Assembly (NCBI GenBank): GCA_963620985.1
Contig: CAVFCI010000016.1
Location: forward strand, 1 to 36,522
DNA from: F23-B02 sp963620985
GTDB taxonomy: Bacteria; Bacillota; Clostridia; Oscillospirales; Oscillospiraceae
Length of the DNA: 36,522 nucleotides
Direction of reading: 5' to 3'
Shown here: positions 7,520 to 14,866 of the stretch, piece by piece
How positions within the stretch are numbered: position 1 is the stretch's first letter
Layout: each line of letters begins with the position of its first letter
The notes under the pieces: model-generated
Told to the model about the DNA's origin: nothing
Seen by the model: only the letters and a program-made list of their open reading frames with translations
Databases searched by the model: none
Position numbers and translations under genes: made by a program

Positions 7520-8841
7520 TGCTTATCCCCCTTCTGACGTATGACCATGCGTATGGGTGTGCCCTCGAGCCCGAACACGGCGCGGATCTGATTTTCGATA
7601 TAGCGCTGGTACGAGAAATGGAACAGCTCGCGGCTGTTGCAGAAAATGACGAAATTGGGCGGCTTGATGCCGGTCTGCGTCATGTAATATATTTTGAGCC
7701 TTCTGCCCTTGTCCGTGGGCGGCTGCACACGCGCCTGCGCGTCGGCGAGCACGTCGTTGAGCATGCCGGTGGTTATGCGCATATTGCTCTGGTCGTTTAC
7801 GAAGTTTACAAGCTCGAATATCCTGTCGGTGCGCTGGCCGGTCTTGGCGGAGATGAACAGCACCGGCGCATAGCTCATGAAGCTGAGGTCGCGCATGACC
7901 TCCTTGCGCATTTTCTCCATGGTGCCGGTCTCCTTCTCGACGAGATCCCACTTGTTGACGACGATGATGCTTGCCTTGCCTGCTTCGTGCGCAAGACCCG
8001 CGATCTTCGTATCCTGCTCGGTGACGCCCTCGCGTGCGTCGATCATGATTATGCACACGTCGGCGCGTTCAATGGCCATCTGCGCACGCATGACGGAAAA
8101 CTTCTCGACACGCTCGTCCACCCTGCTCTTGCGGCGGATGCCGGCGGTGTCGATAAACACATATTTGCCGTACTTATTATCGACCTCGGAGTCCACCGCG
8201 TCGCGCGTCGTACCGGCGACATTGCTGACTATGACGCGCTGCTCGCCGAGAATATGGTTTACCAGCGAGGACTTGCCGACGTTCGGCTTTCCGATGACGG
8301 CGACCTTTATGCGGTCGTCCTCCTCCCCGTCGGCCTCCTCGGGCGGGAAATACTTCATGCACTCATCGAGCAGATCGCCCGTGCCGTGGCCGTGGACAGC
8401 CGAGACAGCTATCGGGTCGCCGAGACCGAGCTCATAAAACTCGTATATCGCGGGGTCTACCCTGCCGGTCGAGTCCATTTTGTTGACCGCGAGCACCGTC
8501 GGCTTCTTCGAGCGCAGCAGCATATTGGCAACATCCTTGTCCGCCGCCGTCACGCCCGTGCGCACATCGGTGACAAGGACGATGACATCCGCCGCGTTGA
8601 TTGCGATATTGGCCTGCTCGCGCATGAACATGAGTATCTCGTTATCCGTCGTCGGCTCGATGCCGCCGGTGTCTACGATATTGAATTTTCTTCCGAGCCA
8701 TTCGCACTCGGCATACAGTCTGTCGCGGGTAACTCCGGGCGTGTCCTCGACTATGGACAGGCGCTGGCCGCACAGCTTATTGAAAAGCATGCTCTTTCCC
8801 ACATTAGGTCTGCCGACTATGGCTATGAGAGGCTTTGACAT
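7516..8841 (-). CDS. der: Ribosome biogenesis GTPase Der (EngA)
   Basis: 441-aa essential double GTPase needed for 50S subunit assembly. Seen: first G domain with GRPNVGKS (10-17), DTGG (57-60) and NKMD (120-123); second with GKPNVGKS (184-191), DTAG (231-234) and NKWD; then the C-terminal KH-like domain. An acidic linker (PPEEADGEEDD, about 166-176) separates the domains. Length is typical. ATG at 8841 follows GGAGG-type spacing and lies 4 nt after the DUF512 gene; its stop overlaps the PlsY-like start. Housekeeping operon with the radical-SAM gene. Confidence 0.98.
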   Translation of the reverse strand: MSKPLIAIVGRPNVGKSMLFNKLCGQRLSIVEDTPGVTRDRLYAECEWLGRKFNIVDTGGIEPTTDNEILMFMREQANIAINAADVIVLVTDVRTGVTAADKDVANMLLRSKKPTVLAVNKMDSTGRVDPAIYEFYELGLGDPIAVSAVHGHGTGDLLDECMKYFPPEEADGEEDDRIKVAVIGKPNVGKSSLVNHILGEQRVIVSNVAGTTRDAVDSEVDNKYGKYVFIDTAGIRRKSRVDERVEKFSVMRAQMAIERADVCIIMIDAREGVTEQDTKIAGLAHEAGKASIIVVNKWDLVEKETGTMEKMRKEVMRDLSFMSYAPVLFISAKTGQRTDRIFELVNFVNDQSNMRITTGMLNDVLADAQARVQPPTDKGRRLKIYYMTQTGIKPPNFVIFCNSRELFHFSYQRYIENQIRAVFGLEGTPIRMVIRQKGDKQ

Positions 8842-8845
8842 TACC

Positions 8846-10222
8846 CTAACCTCCGTTCTGATTGTATTTATAATACTGCTGCCGCTCCGGCGAGCGGACG
8901 GGTATCTTCACCTCGGGCAGAGCGTCGCCGCTCATGGCATCCCAGAGGGCAAAGCCGTCCGATTCGATGGGGTATATCGGAACGCCGAGGGCGGTCTCCG
9001 CTTCCTCAAGCGTAACATCGTCGAGAAAATCGAGCTCAGCACGGCGCAGCATGTTCTGCGACACGAAAAGCCGCTCGCCGAGTTCCTTACCCTTGAGCTG
9101 GGCGATAAGATCCTGCCCCGTTATAAGGCCGGACACGTTTACTCCGCCGCCGAAGAAGTCGTTTCGTATGGCGTATACCCTGCCATTTATATTAGCATAC
9201 TTTTCGGCTGCAATACAAACAAGTTTTTCGATAAACGGCGCAACTGACGTTCCGCAGGCAATGGAGAACGCCACTCCGTCCGGCTCGCCGGACAGGCTAA
9301 GCGCGCTTTTGAACTCGCGCTCGAGCAGCCGTATCATGCCGACTCCGTTTTCAAGCTGCGTGTGCTCCTCGTAGAAATCGTCCTCCGGCAGCTCGCGCCC
9401 TGCGCAGATATACATCTCATCCGAGCAGAAGAATATCCTCGTTCCGAATTTTTCGACGCAGCCGTCTCCGAAGGCCGTGACCATATCTATCGTCTCAGCC
9501 GAGTGCTCCGGCGTGAACGGCGTCAGCGGATACAGGCCATCGCGGTACCTCGTGAGCCCCACAGGGACTATCGACACGCTGTGCACCGCAGGGTACATCG
9601 CAGCAAGCTCCTCCATCGTGCGCATGAGCGCCTTTCCGTCGTTAAGCCCGGGACAGCAGACGATCTGGCAGTTCATGACTATGCCGCCCTCAGCAAAGCG
9701 CCGCATTATACCGACGCATTTGCCCGCGTTTTTATTTTGCAGCAGCTTTACGCGAAGCTCTGGGTCGGTTGCGTGGACGGATATGTTCACGGGGCTTATG
9801 TGCAGGTCGATTATGCGCTGTATCTCGCGCTCGGAGAGGTTCGTGAGCGTGATGTAATTGCCCAGCAGGAAGCTCAGGCGAGCATCGTCGTCCTTGAAAT
9901 ACATGGTCTTGCGCATGCCCTTGGGGAGCTGGTCGATAAAGCAGAACACGCAGTTATTCGCACAGCTTCGCGGATTGTCCATAAGATACTCCGCAAACTC
10001 AAGGCCGAGATCGCGCCCCTCCGGCTTTTCAACACGCACGGTATGCTCCGTGCCGTCGGGACGGCGCAGCGTTATGTGCAGCAGCGGCTCGTAGGAGAAA
10101 TACTTATAGTCAAGCACGTCATGTATGACGTTTCCGTTTATCTTCACTATCTCGTCGCCTATCTGCGCCTTGTGCAGCAGCGGACTGTCGTTATCTATTT
10201 TTGAAATAACGTCATTTTTCAT
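8846..10222 (-). CDS. DUF512 radical-SAM protein with N-terminal PDZ-like domain
   Basis: 458-aa protein of the PDZ/radical-SAM/DUF512 family that commonly sits next to der in Firmicutes; biochemical role not established. Seen from the ATG at 10222: PDZ-like segment (1-60), radical-SAM cluster motif C87-x3-C91-x2-C94 within CANNCVFCFIDQLP, a TIM-barrel-like middle with ISVHATDPELR, and a C-terminal DUF512 region. A TTG at 10237 would add five residues, but it lies inside the hairpin that ends the rpmF transcript, so I prefer the ATG. Neither start has a strong ribosome binding site. The last codon is 4 nt from der. Confidence 0.88.
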   Translation of the reverse strand: MKNDVISKIDNDSPLLHKAQIGDEIVKINGNVIHDVLDYKYFSYEPLLHITLRRPDGTEHTVRVEKPEGRDLGLEFAEYLMDNPRSCANNCVFCFIDQLPKGMRKTMYFKDDDARLSFLLGNYITLTNLSEREIQRIIDLHISPVNISVHATDPELRVKLLQNKNAGKCVGIMRRFAEGGIVMNCQIVCCPGLNDGKALMRTMEELAAMYPAVHSVSIVPVGLTRYRDGLYPLTPFTPEHSAETIDMVTAFGDGCVEKFGTRIFFCSDEMYICAGRELPEDDFYEEHTQLENGVGMIRLLEREFKSALSLSGEPDGVAFSIACGTSVAPFIEKLVCIAAEKYANINGRVYAIRNDFFGGGVNVSGLITGQDLIAQLKGKELGERLFVSQNMLRRAELDFLDDVTLEEAETALGVPIYPIESDGFALWDAMSGDALPEVKIPVRSPERQQYYKYNQNGG

Positions 10223-10236
10223 AAGCTTTATACGCA

Positions 10237-10275
10237 AAAGGAGGAAGGGGTACGGACACCCTTTCCTCCTTGAGC
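10237..10275 (-). terminator. Terminator after rpmF
   Basis: Minus-strand stem AAGGAGGAA-A-GGGT with ACCC-C-TTCCTCCTT (one A-C mismatch), ending in TTTT. It separates yceD-rpmF from the DUF512-der genes, though only about 15 nt remain before the next start, so some read-through is likely. Confidence 0.7.
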
Positions 10276-10282
10276 ATTTTAA

Positions 10283-10468
10283 TTACTTCTCGTCAACGGT
10301 GAGAACCTTGCGGCCATTGTACATGCCGCATGCCTTGCACGCACGGTGGGGCATTTTGAACTCGCCGCAGTTGGGGCACTTTACGATGCCGGGAGCCTCG
10401 AGCTTCCAATGAGACGAACGTCTCTTATCACGTCTCTGCCTTGATACTTTTCCCTTAGGGACTGCCAT
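10283..10468 (-). CDS. rpmF: 50S ribosomal protein L32 (zinc-ribbon form)
   Basis: 61-aa bL32. Seen: conserved start MAVPKGKVSRQRRDKRRSSHWKL in substance, then two CxxC pairs (C31/C34 and C44/C47), so this is the zinc-binding variant. Strong ribosome binding site (AGGAGG) before the ATG. It follows yceD by 41 nt, the usual yceD-rpmF operon. Confidence 0.98.
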   Translation of the reverse strand: MAVPKGKVSRQRRDKRRSSHWKLEAPGIVKCPNCGEFKMPHRACKACGMYNGRKVLTVDEK

Positions 10469-10509
10469 GGTGACACCTCCTGAAAAACAGCTGCATATCA
10501 GCTTTAATA

Positions 10510-11004
10510 TTATTGATCACTATCCAACAGCTGCTGCAAAACAGCAAGTCTTGGATCGACCTCTTTCCCGCACGCGCAGGGGCCAAGATTAAGATCGGCT
10601 CCGCAGCGGGAGCAAAGACCTTTGCAGTCCTCCGAGCACAGAAACTTTGTTTCCATGTCAAGGACAAAAAGGGTCGAGAGCGTTTCGTCGAGATCAAGAT
10701 TGTCCCCGTCGAGAACAAAGACCTCGGGATCTTCAGACTCTCTGTCGGATATGAAGGCGTGGAGGTCCATCACCTTGCTGCTGTCAAACAGTTTACCACA
10801 TCTGTCGCAGACGCAAGTCATTTCGGCTGTCAGGGTACCCTCGAGTGTCAGGATACCTGCCTCGTTAAACACTCTGCCTTCTGCCGCGGGCGGGGTCTTA
10901 TACTCCTTTATCGAGTCAAATTCCAGTCCCTGCGTATCCAGCTCACAGCTGAACGGAACGCTTTTTCCGGGAACCTCAATTATCTGTCTCAAATCAAGCA
11001 GCAT
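10510..11004 (-). CDS. yceD: YceD/DUF177 family protein
   Basis: 164-aa DUF177 protein, family linked to 23S rRNA/50S maturation and nearly always beside rpmF. Seen: CDRC in the middle (about residues 84-87), an acidic region, and a cysteine-rich tail with C..C..CSRCGADL..CACG that probably binds zinc. The ATG at 11002-11004 follows GGAGAGG; a longer frame to 11124 would cross the promoter at 11032-11060, so it is rejected. Confidence 0.9.
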   Translation of the reverse strand: MLLDLRQIIEVPGKSVPFSCELDTQGLEFDSIKEYKTPPAAEGRVFNEAGILTLEGTLTAEMTCVCDRCGKLFDSSKVMDLHAFISDRESEDPEVFVLDGDNLDLDETLSTLFVLDMETKFLCSEDCKGLCSRCGADLNLGPCACGKEVDPRLAVLQQLLDSDQ

Positions 11005-11031
11005 AATGCACCTCTCCACAGTCGCTTGAAT

Positions 11032-11060
11032 ATTATAGTGGAATAAGCCCCGATTGTCAA
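11032..11060 (-). promoter_or_regulatory. Sigma-A promoter of yceD-rpmF
   Basis: Full consensus on the minus strand: TTGACA (11055-11060), 17-nt spacer, TATAAT (11032-11037). Confidence 0.92.
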
Positions 11061-11107
11061 CCGAAAAATTCGCTTTTTTACGGCAAGAGCGCAGAAAAAC
11101 AGGCATA

Positions 11108-11136
11108 TTGCCAAGGCGGAGCAAAAATGATATAAT
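11108..11136 (+). promoter_or_regulatory. Promoter of the PepSY gene
   Basis: TTGCCA (11108-11113), 17-nt spacer, TATAAT (11131-11136); AAGGAGG follows at 11152. Confidence 0.8.
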
Positions 11137-11163
11137 GCATTATTAAAATTTAAGGAGGCTTAT

Positions 11164-11469
11164 ATGAAAAAGAGCATTAAAATACTCATAATCTGCGTTC
11201 TTGCCGCTGCGCTCGTCGCGGCAGGCGTTATATATCTTGTCCGCCAGACGCGCAACGATGAGCTTCTCATCGGCGAGGAGCGAGCGCAGCAGATAGCCCT
11301 CAGCGATGCCGGACTTGCGGCAAATCAGGTGACGAAAATGAAAACAAGACTCAAGCTCGACGACGGAGTGTGGTACTACGACGTTGAGTTCCGCACGATA
11401 GCGCTTGAATATGATTACGAGATCGAAGCCTATACCGGCGCGATACTGGAAAAGGACATTGACGATTAG
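11164..11469 (+). CDS. Membrane-anchored PepSY-domain protein
   Basis: 101-aa protein with an N-terminal signal anchor (residues 5-26) and one extracytoplasmic PepSY domain (about 35-98), recognised from the IGEERAQQIALSDAG helix and the WYYDVEF...EYEIEAYTGAIL strands. PepSY domains often bind or inhibit peptidases, but no partner gene is nearby. Alone in its transcript, with a strong promoter and AAGGAGG site. Confidence 0.85.
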   Translation: MKKSIKILIICVLAAALVAAGVIYLVRQTRNDELLIGEERAQQIALSDAGLAANQVTKMKTRLKLDDGVWYYDVEFRTIALEYDYEIEAYTGAILEKDIDD

Positions 11470-11507
11470 AAATACCGAGGTCACTTCTGAAGTGATCTCG
11501 GTATTTC
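11469..11507. terminator. Bidirectional terminator between PepSY and lrgB
   Basis: 18-bp stem (11469-11486 with 11490-11507, one G-T pair) with CTG loop; shared by the converging genes. Confidence 0.85.
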
Positions 11508-11508
11508 T

Positions 11509-12201
11509 TCATATAAGCTGAGCAAATATACTCGCTCCTATCACCGTCAGAAACCCAGAAACCGCGATTGACAGTCCGCTCATTGCACCTTCGATCTTAC
11601 CCATTTGCAGTGCTCTGGCCGTTCCTATAGCATGAGCCGAGGTTCCGATTGCAATTCCTCTGGCTATCGGATCGCTTATTCTGAATATCCTGCATACCGT
11701 CGGAGCGCATATGTTGCCGACAAGCCCCGTTATTATGATGACTGCGACCGTTAGTGTTACATGACCGCCAAGCTCTTCCGAAACGCCCATGCCGATGGCT
11801 GTCGTAACGGATTTGGGAAGCAGCGTCACATAGTCCTCATGCGGCAGCTCAAAGATCACTGCGATTGCAAGCACACACAGCAGAGTGGTCACAACACCGG
11901 AGGCTATGCCGAGGATGATAGCTTTTTTATTTTCTCTGAGCATATCAAACTTCTCATAAAGCGGAACGGCAAGGCACACCGTCGCGGGGGTGAGAAAATA
12001 GCTCAGGTATTTAGCTCCGGAATAATAGCTGTCGTAATCTATATTGAAGGCGAGCAGGATCAATATGGTCAGCACTATGGATATCAGCAGAGGGTTGCAT
12101 AGCGCCGTCTTGAATCTTTTTTGCAGGATGCTTCCCGCACTGTAGGATAGGAGACTGACGGCAACGCCGAAGTATACAGAGGTTTGGATAAAGCCCGTCA
12201 T
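11509..12201 (-). CDS. lrgB: LrgB/CidB-family membrane protein
   Basis: 230-aa LrgB-family protein, partner of LrgA. Seen: several hydrophobic helices, and the family block TTAIGMGVSEELGG (about 133-146) plus GTSAHAIGTARA (about 187-198). Once called antiholin-like, the homologous LrgAB/PftAB pairs of Streptococcus mutans and Bacillus subtilis are reported to move pyruvate across the membrane. It overlaps lrgA by 4 nt. Its place directly behind the sigma-54 activator, beside an operon predicted to yield pyruvate, makes a pyruvate or short-acid transport role attractive (inferred). Confidence 0.92.
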   Translation of the reverse strand: MTGFIQTSVYFGVAVSLLSYSAGSILQKRFKTALCNPLLISIVLTILILLAFNIDYDSYYSGAKYLSYFLTPATVCLAVPLYEKFDMLRENKKAIILGIASGVVTTLLCVLAIAVIFELPHEDYVTLLPKSVTTAIGMGVSEELGGHVTLTVAVIIITGLVGNICAPTVCRIFRISDPIARGIAIGTSAHAIGTARALQMGKIEGAMSGLSIAVSGFLTVIGASIFAQLI

Positions 12202-12560
12202 TTCTTTTCCTCCGCATTTTTTCTGTTCATCAACAGCTGCGTGACTGCACCGCTTATTATCATAACAACGAGCGTTGAAGCAATTGCGGTCACTGCATAG
12301 GCGATAAAAATATTTTTCAGAACATCCATTACGGTTATAATTCCCGCCGCAGCAGGTATGAACATTATCGGCATCGCCTCAAGCAGGAAGTACGATGTTT
12401 CCTTCACATCCGAAACCTCTATTATCTTAAAGCGCAGGCACAAAAGCATTATCAGCATACCGTATATGCTTGCCGGTACCGGCAGCGGTATGAGATGATG
12501 GAGCACCTCGCCGAGCAGCGTTATAAAAAGTATTATCCCAAATTGTTTAACTATCTTCAT
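12198..12560 (-). CDS. lrgA: LrgA/CidA-family membrane protein
   Basis: 120-aa protein with four predicted helices and the LrgA pattern PVPASIYGMLIMLLCL (26-41) and EAMPIMFIPAAAGI (about 61-74). Holin-like small subunit of the LrgAB pair; the C-terminus is charged (NRKNAEEKK). It starts only 16 nt after the stop of the PrpR-type activator on the same strand, so the three genes probably share a transcript. Ribosome binding site is weak (GGCGG), which suggests coupling. Confidence 0.92.
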   Translation of the reverse strand: MKIVKQFGIILFITLLGEVLHHLIPLPVPASIYGMLIMLLCLRFKIIEVSDVKETSYFLLEAMPIMFIPAAAGIITVMDVLKNIFIAYAVTAIASTLVVMIISGAVTQLLMNRKNAEEKK

Positions 12561-12576
12561 TTTGTCCGCCGCCTGT

Positions 12577-14493
12577 TCAGAGCAGCCCTTCCTTTCGTTT
12601 GCGCCAAAGCGTAGTTCTGCTTATGCCGAGGTATTCCGCCGCCTTAGTATAGTTTCCTCCCGCCTCCTCCAGCGCCCGCTTTATACGCTCGTTTTCCGAA
12701 AACAGCTCAGACGGCGCAGCGTTTTTTGCAATCTCCGTCACTTTTTCTATCGGCTTGTTTCCAATGCGTATGTTGCGCCGGTTCAGTTCCTTGGCTATCA
12801 TCTCAAGCTGCTCATGAGCCTGGTCTCCGGCGGATACCGTCACTGAGATCATTTTCGCAAAATTCTCAAGCTCTCTCGCGTTTCCCGGCCAGGTATATAT
12901 GCACAGAAGTTCTTCTATATGCGACTGTATCTTGCCTAGTGAAAGTGCAAGATCCGGATCCTGTTTCTTTATGAAGCTCATAAAAAGCGGTAGTATATCC
13001 TCTTTACGCTTGTTGAGGTTCGGAAGATTCAGCTCAAGCACTGCAAGTCTGTAATAGAGATCCTCGCGGAACTGATTGTCGCACACCATCTGCCACAGAT
13101 TACGATTCGTCGCGGCAATAACTCTTGCATCGAAGGTTATGACCTTATTCCCACCAACATGAATTATCTGCTTTTCCTGAATGGCGCGCAGCAGCTTTGT
13201 CTGCATGGGCATGGTCAGCTCGCCTATCTCGTCCAAAAATATACTTCCTCCGTGGGCAAGCTCGAAGTATCCGGGCTTGCCTCCTTTTTTTGCGCCTGTA
13301 AACGCACCTTCATCATAGCCGAACAGCTCACTTTCCAGCAGCGTCTCGGTTATGGCCGAGCAGTTAACAGCAACGAAAGCGTTATCGGCACGCGAAGAAT
13401 GATTATGTATAGACTGAGCGAGAACCTCCTTGCCGCTGCCCGTACCTCCGGTTATAAGTATGTTATCACTGTGCAGGGAAAACTTTTTGGCCGTCTGCAC
13501 CATTGTATTGAACTCATCATTGCGGGAAACCATATCTGCAAAGCTGTAGCTGGCCACAAATCCCTTGCTGCTGAGCTTTTTTCGTATGTAGCGTTCCTTG
13601 TTTTGTATCGACTCAACGCTGTCTATGGTAAGCATGACATTTGAAACAGTGCTGTGCAAATATATGGGATAGCCAGAAATGATGAACCCATCCTCCCCTA
13701 TTTCGATAAGATGCCGCTTTATGGGGATACTGTCCTTATATAGTATACTGAGCTCATTTTCATTAATTATATCAAGAATGTTCTGTCCAATGAGCGGGTG
13801 CTGCACCCCGCTACCGAAAAGCGAGCGTGCAGCCTGATTGCAGACAAGTATTTTGCCTAGTTCGTTAGTGAAGAGCATGCCGCTGTGTGTGTTGTCTATG
13901 GCCAGAGACATGAATTTGTTTTCCAGCGTCTTCTTTCTTAGCGCAAGAGCTGTGTCATACGCAAGCTGGATATATTCACGCAGGGATTCACTCGGATATA
14001 CAAAAACGCCGCGCATGCCCATGCGTTCGGCCTCGTCGAATACAAGTCCGCTGCCTATGAAGCAGCTATATCCCTTGTCCTTATAGTGTGCGATGATCCC
14101 GTCGAGCTGCGCAACATCGCTGTAGCAATCGGAAATTATTGAAACCGACAGTATGTTGCTTATGCGGTCGAACATCTCGGTGTACTGCTTCAGCGGGAAC
14201 ACAACGACCGGTCTTTCATCGAGCTCTATCGCCTTACTGTAAGCTGTCAGAATATCATACAGACTGGGTTCGATAGTGACGATGGGCTTCGTCGTTATTT
14301 GTTTGAGAAGCCTTGCGTTGTATCCGCTCGATATGATAACATCCGAGTCTCCAAGCGATGCCGGAAGCTCCATGCCTTCATACAGCAGCGTTTCTGAAAA
14401 AACAAAGTCTGCATCGAGCTTCAGAAAGTTGACCTCCTGAATAAGTGCCTTGCAGAGCGTGCCTATGCTCAAAACTCCTATCTTGCAGCGCAT
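12577..14493 (-). CDS. PrpR-type sigma-54 enhancer-binding activator
   Basis: 638-aa regulator. Seen in order: PrpR_N-like effector domain (about 5-180), PAS domain (about 195-300), AAA+ domain with Walker A GGTGSGKE (349-356), sigma-54 contact loop GAFTGA (396-401), Walker B SIFLDEIGEL (417-426) and WPGNAREL (535-542), then a Fis-type helix-turn-helix (about 603-635). There is no phosphorylation receiver domain, so it likely answers to a small ligand; Salmonella PrpR senses 2-methylcitrate through the same domain. ATG at 14493 follows GGGAGG. It is divergent from the catabolic operon, with rpoN 16 kb away. Predicted to drive the promoters at 14762 and 20252. Confidence 0.93.
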   Translation of the reverse strand: MRCKIGVLSIGTLCKALIQEVNFLKLDADFVFSETLLYEGMELPASLGDSDVIISSGYNARLLKQITTKPIVTIEPSLYDILTAYSKAIELDERPVVVFPLKQYTEMFDRISNILSVSIISDCYSDVAQLDGIIAHYKDKGYSCFIGSGLVFDEAERMGMRGVFVYPSESLREYIQLAYDTALALRKKTLENKFMSLAIDNTHSGMLFTNELGKILVCNQAARSLFGSGVQHPLIGQNILDIINENELSILYKDSIPIKRHLIEIGEDGFIISGYPIYLHSTVSNVMLTIDSVESIQNKERYIRKKLSSKGFVASYSFADMVSRNDEFNTMVQTAKKFSLHSDNILITGGTGSGKEVLAQSIHNHSSRADNAFVAVNCSAITETLLESELFGYDEGAFTGAKKGGKPGYFELAHGGSIFLDEIGELTMPMQTKLLRAIQEKQIIHVGGNKVITFDARVIAATNRNLWQMVCDNQFREDLYYRLAVLELNLPNLNKRKEDILPLFMSFIKKQDPDLALSLGKIQSHIEELLCIYTWPGNARELENFAKMISVTVSAGDQAHEQLEMIAKELNRRNIRIGNKPIEKVTEIAKNAAPSELFSENERIKRALEEAGGNYTKAAEYLGISRTTLWRKRKEGLL

Positions 14494-14506
14494 ACGGTGA
14501 CCTCCC

Positions 14507-14518
14507 GTTTCTTGAAAC
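14507..14518. promoter_or_regulatory. Palindromic GTTTC site before the activator gene
   Basis: Perfect 12-bp palindrome GTTTCTTGAAAC in the 5' leader of the activator, one of several GTTTCA/TGAAAC elements in this spacer. Candidate operator. Confidence 0.5.
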
Positions 14519-14534
14519 AGCAATCGTTGAAACA

Positions 14535-14563
14535 AATATAACACTCTTCGTTTCATCTTGCAA
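14535..14563 (-). promoter_or_regulatory. Sigma-A promoter of the activator gene
   Basis: Minus strand: TTGCAA (14558-14563), 17-nt spacer, TATATT (14535-14540). Its -35 lies inside the operator-like site 14550-14564. Confidence 0.65.
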
Positions 14564-14564
14564 C
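14550..14564. promoter_or_regulatory. Predicted activator operator overlapping its own -35
   Basis: GTTTCATCTTGCAAC matches the palindromic core at 20111-20125 (GTTTCAATTTGAAAC) at 12 of 15 positions. Candidate binding site of the PrpR-type activator, placed to repress its own gene. A further half site, TTGAAAC, is at 14527-14533. Confidence 0.5.
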
Positions 14565-14657
14565 ACTGTTTTGTACACGTCTGTACAGAGCGTCAGAACA
14601 CTCGTTTTTACATACCGTGCAATTTGCACAGTTTTGCAGTACGTATTTTGTCGATTT

Positions 14658-14672
14658 GTTTCAATTTCTCAT
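14658..14672. promoter_or_regulatory. Predicted upstream activating site for the dehydratase-TRAP operon
   Basis: GTTTCAATTT (14658-14667) equals the first ten bases of the palindromic site at 20111; the second half is degenerate. It lies about 100 bp upstream of the -24 element, a usual distance for enhancer-binding proteins. Confidence 0.45.
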
Positions 14673-14761
14673 GATCTGCATTGTTTAATATGTTCAAAAA
14701 ATGACGATGTCGTCTATCTATTTCGCACAAAATTTTTTAATTAATTTTTTTCGTCTTGAGT

Positions 14762-14778
14762 TTGGTCTGCATTTTGCT
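14762..14778 (+). promoter_or_regulatory. Sigma-54 promoter 1 (dehydratase-TRAP operon)
   Basis: TTGGTCTGCATTTTGCT: GG of the -24 at 14764-14765 and GC of the -12 at 14776-14777, 10 nt apart as required, with TTGG and TTGCT intact. No sigma-A pair was found here. The rest of the 373-nt spacer (14494-14866) holds the activator promoter, the GTTTCA sites and, in the leader at 14826-14837, a perfect GGGGTTAACCCC palindrome of unknown role. Confidence 0.82.
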
Positions 14779-14866
14779 TGATAATTATTAGCGAAATGGC
14801 TTCTGCCGCTTCACAAGTTAATTCAGGGGTTAACCCCAAATAATATTAAAGCGAGGTATTTAAAAA

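Noticed and set aside
7519..8838. 439-codon plus-strand open frame
   Set aside because: Exact antisense of der; it exists because the GC-rich codon pattern leaves the opposite frame open.
9362..10204. 280-codon plus-strand open frame
   Set aside because: Antisense of the DUF512 radical-SAM gene, with no protein family features.
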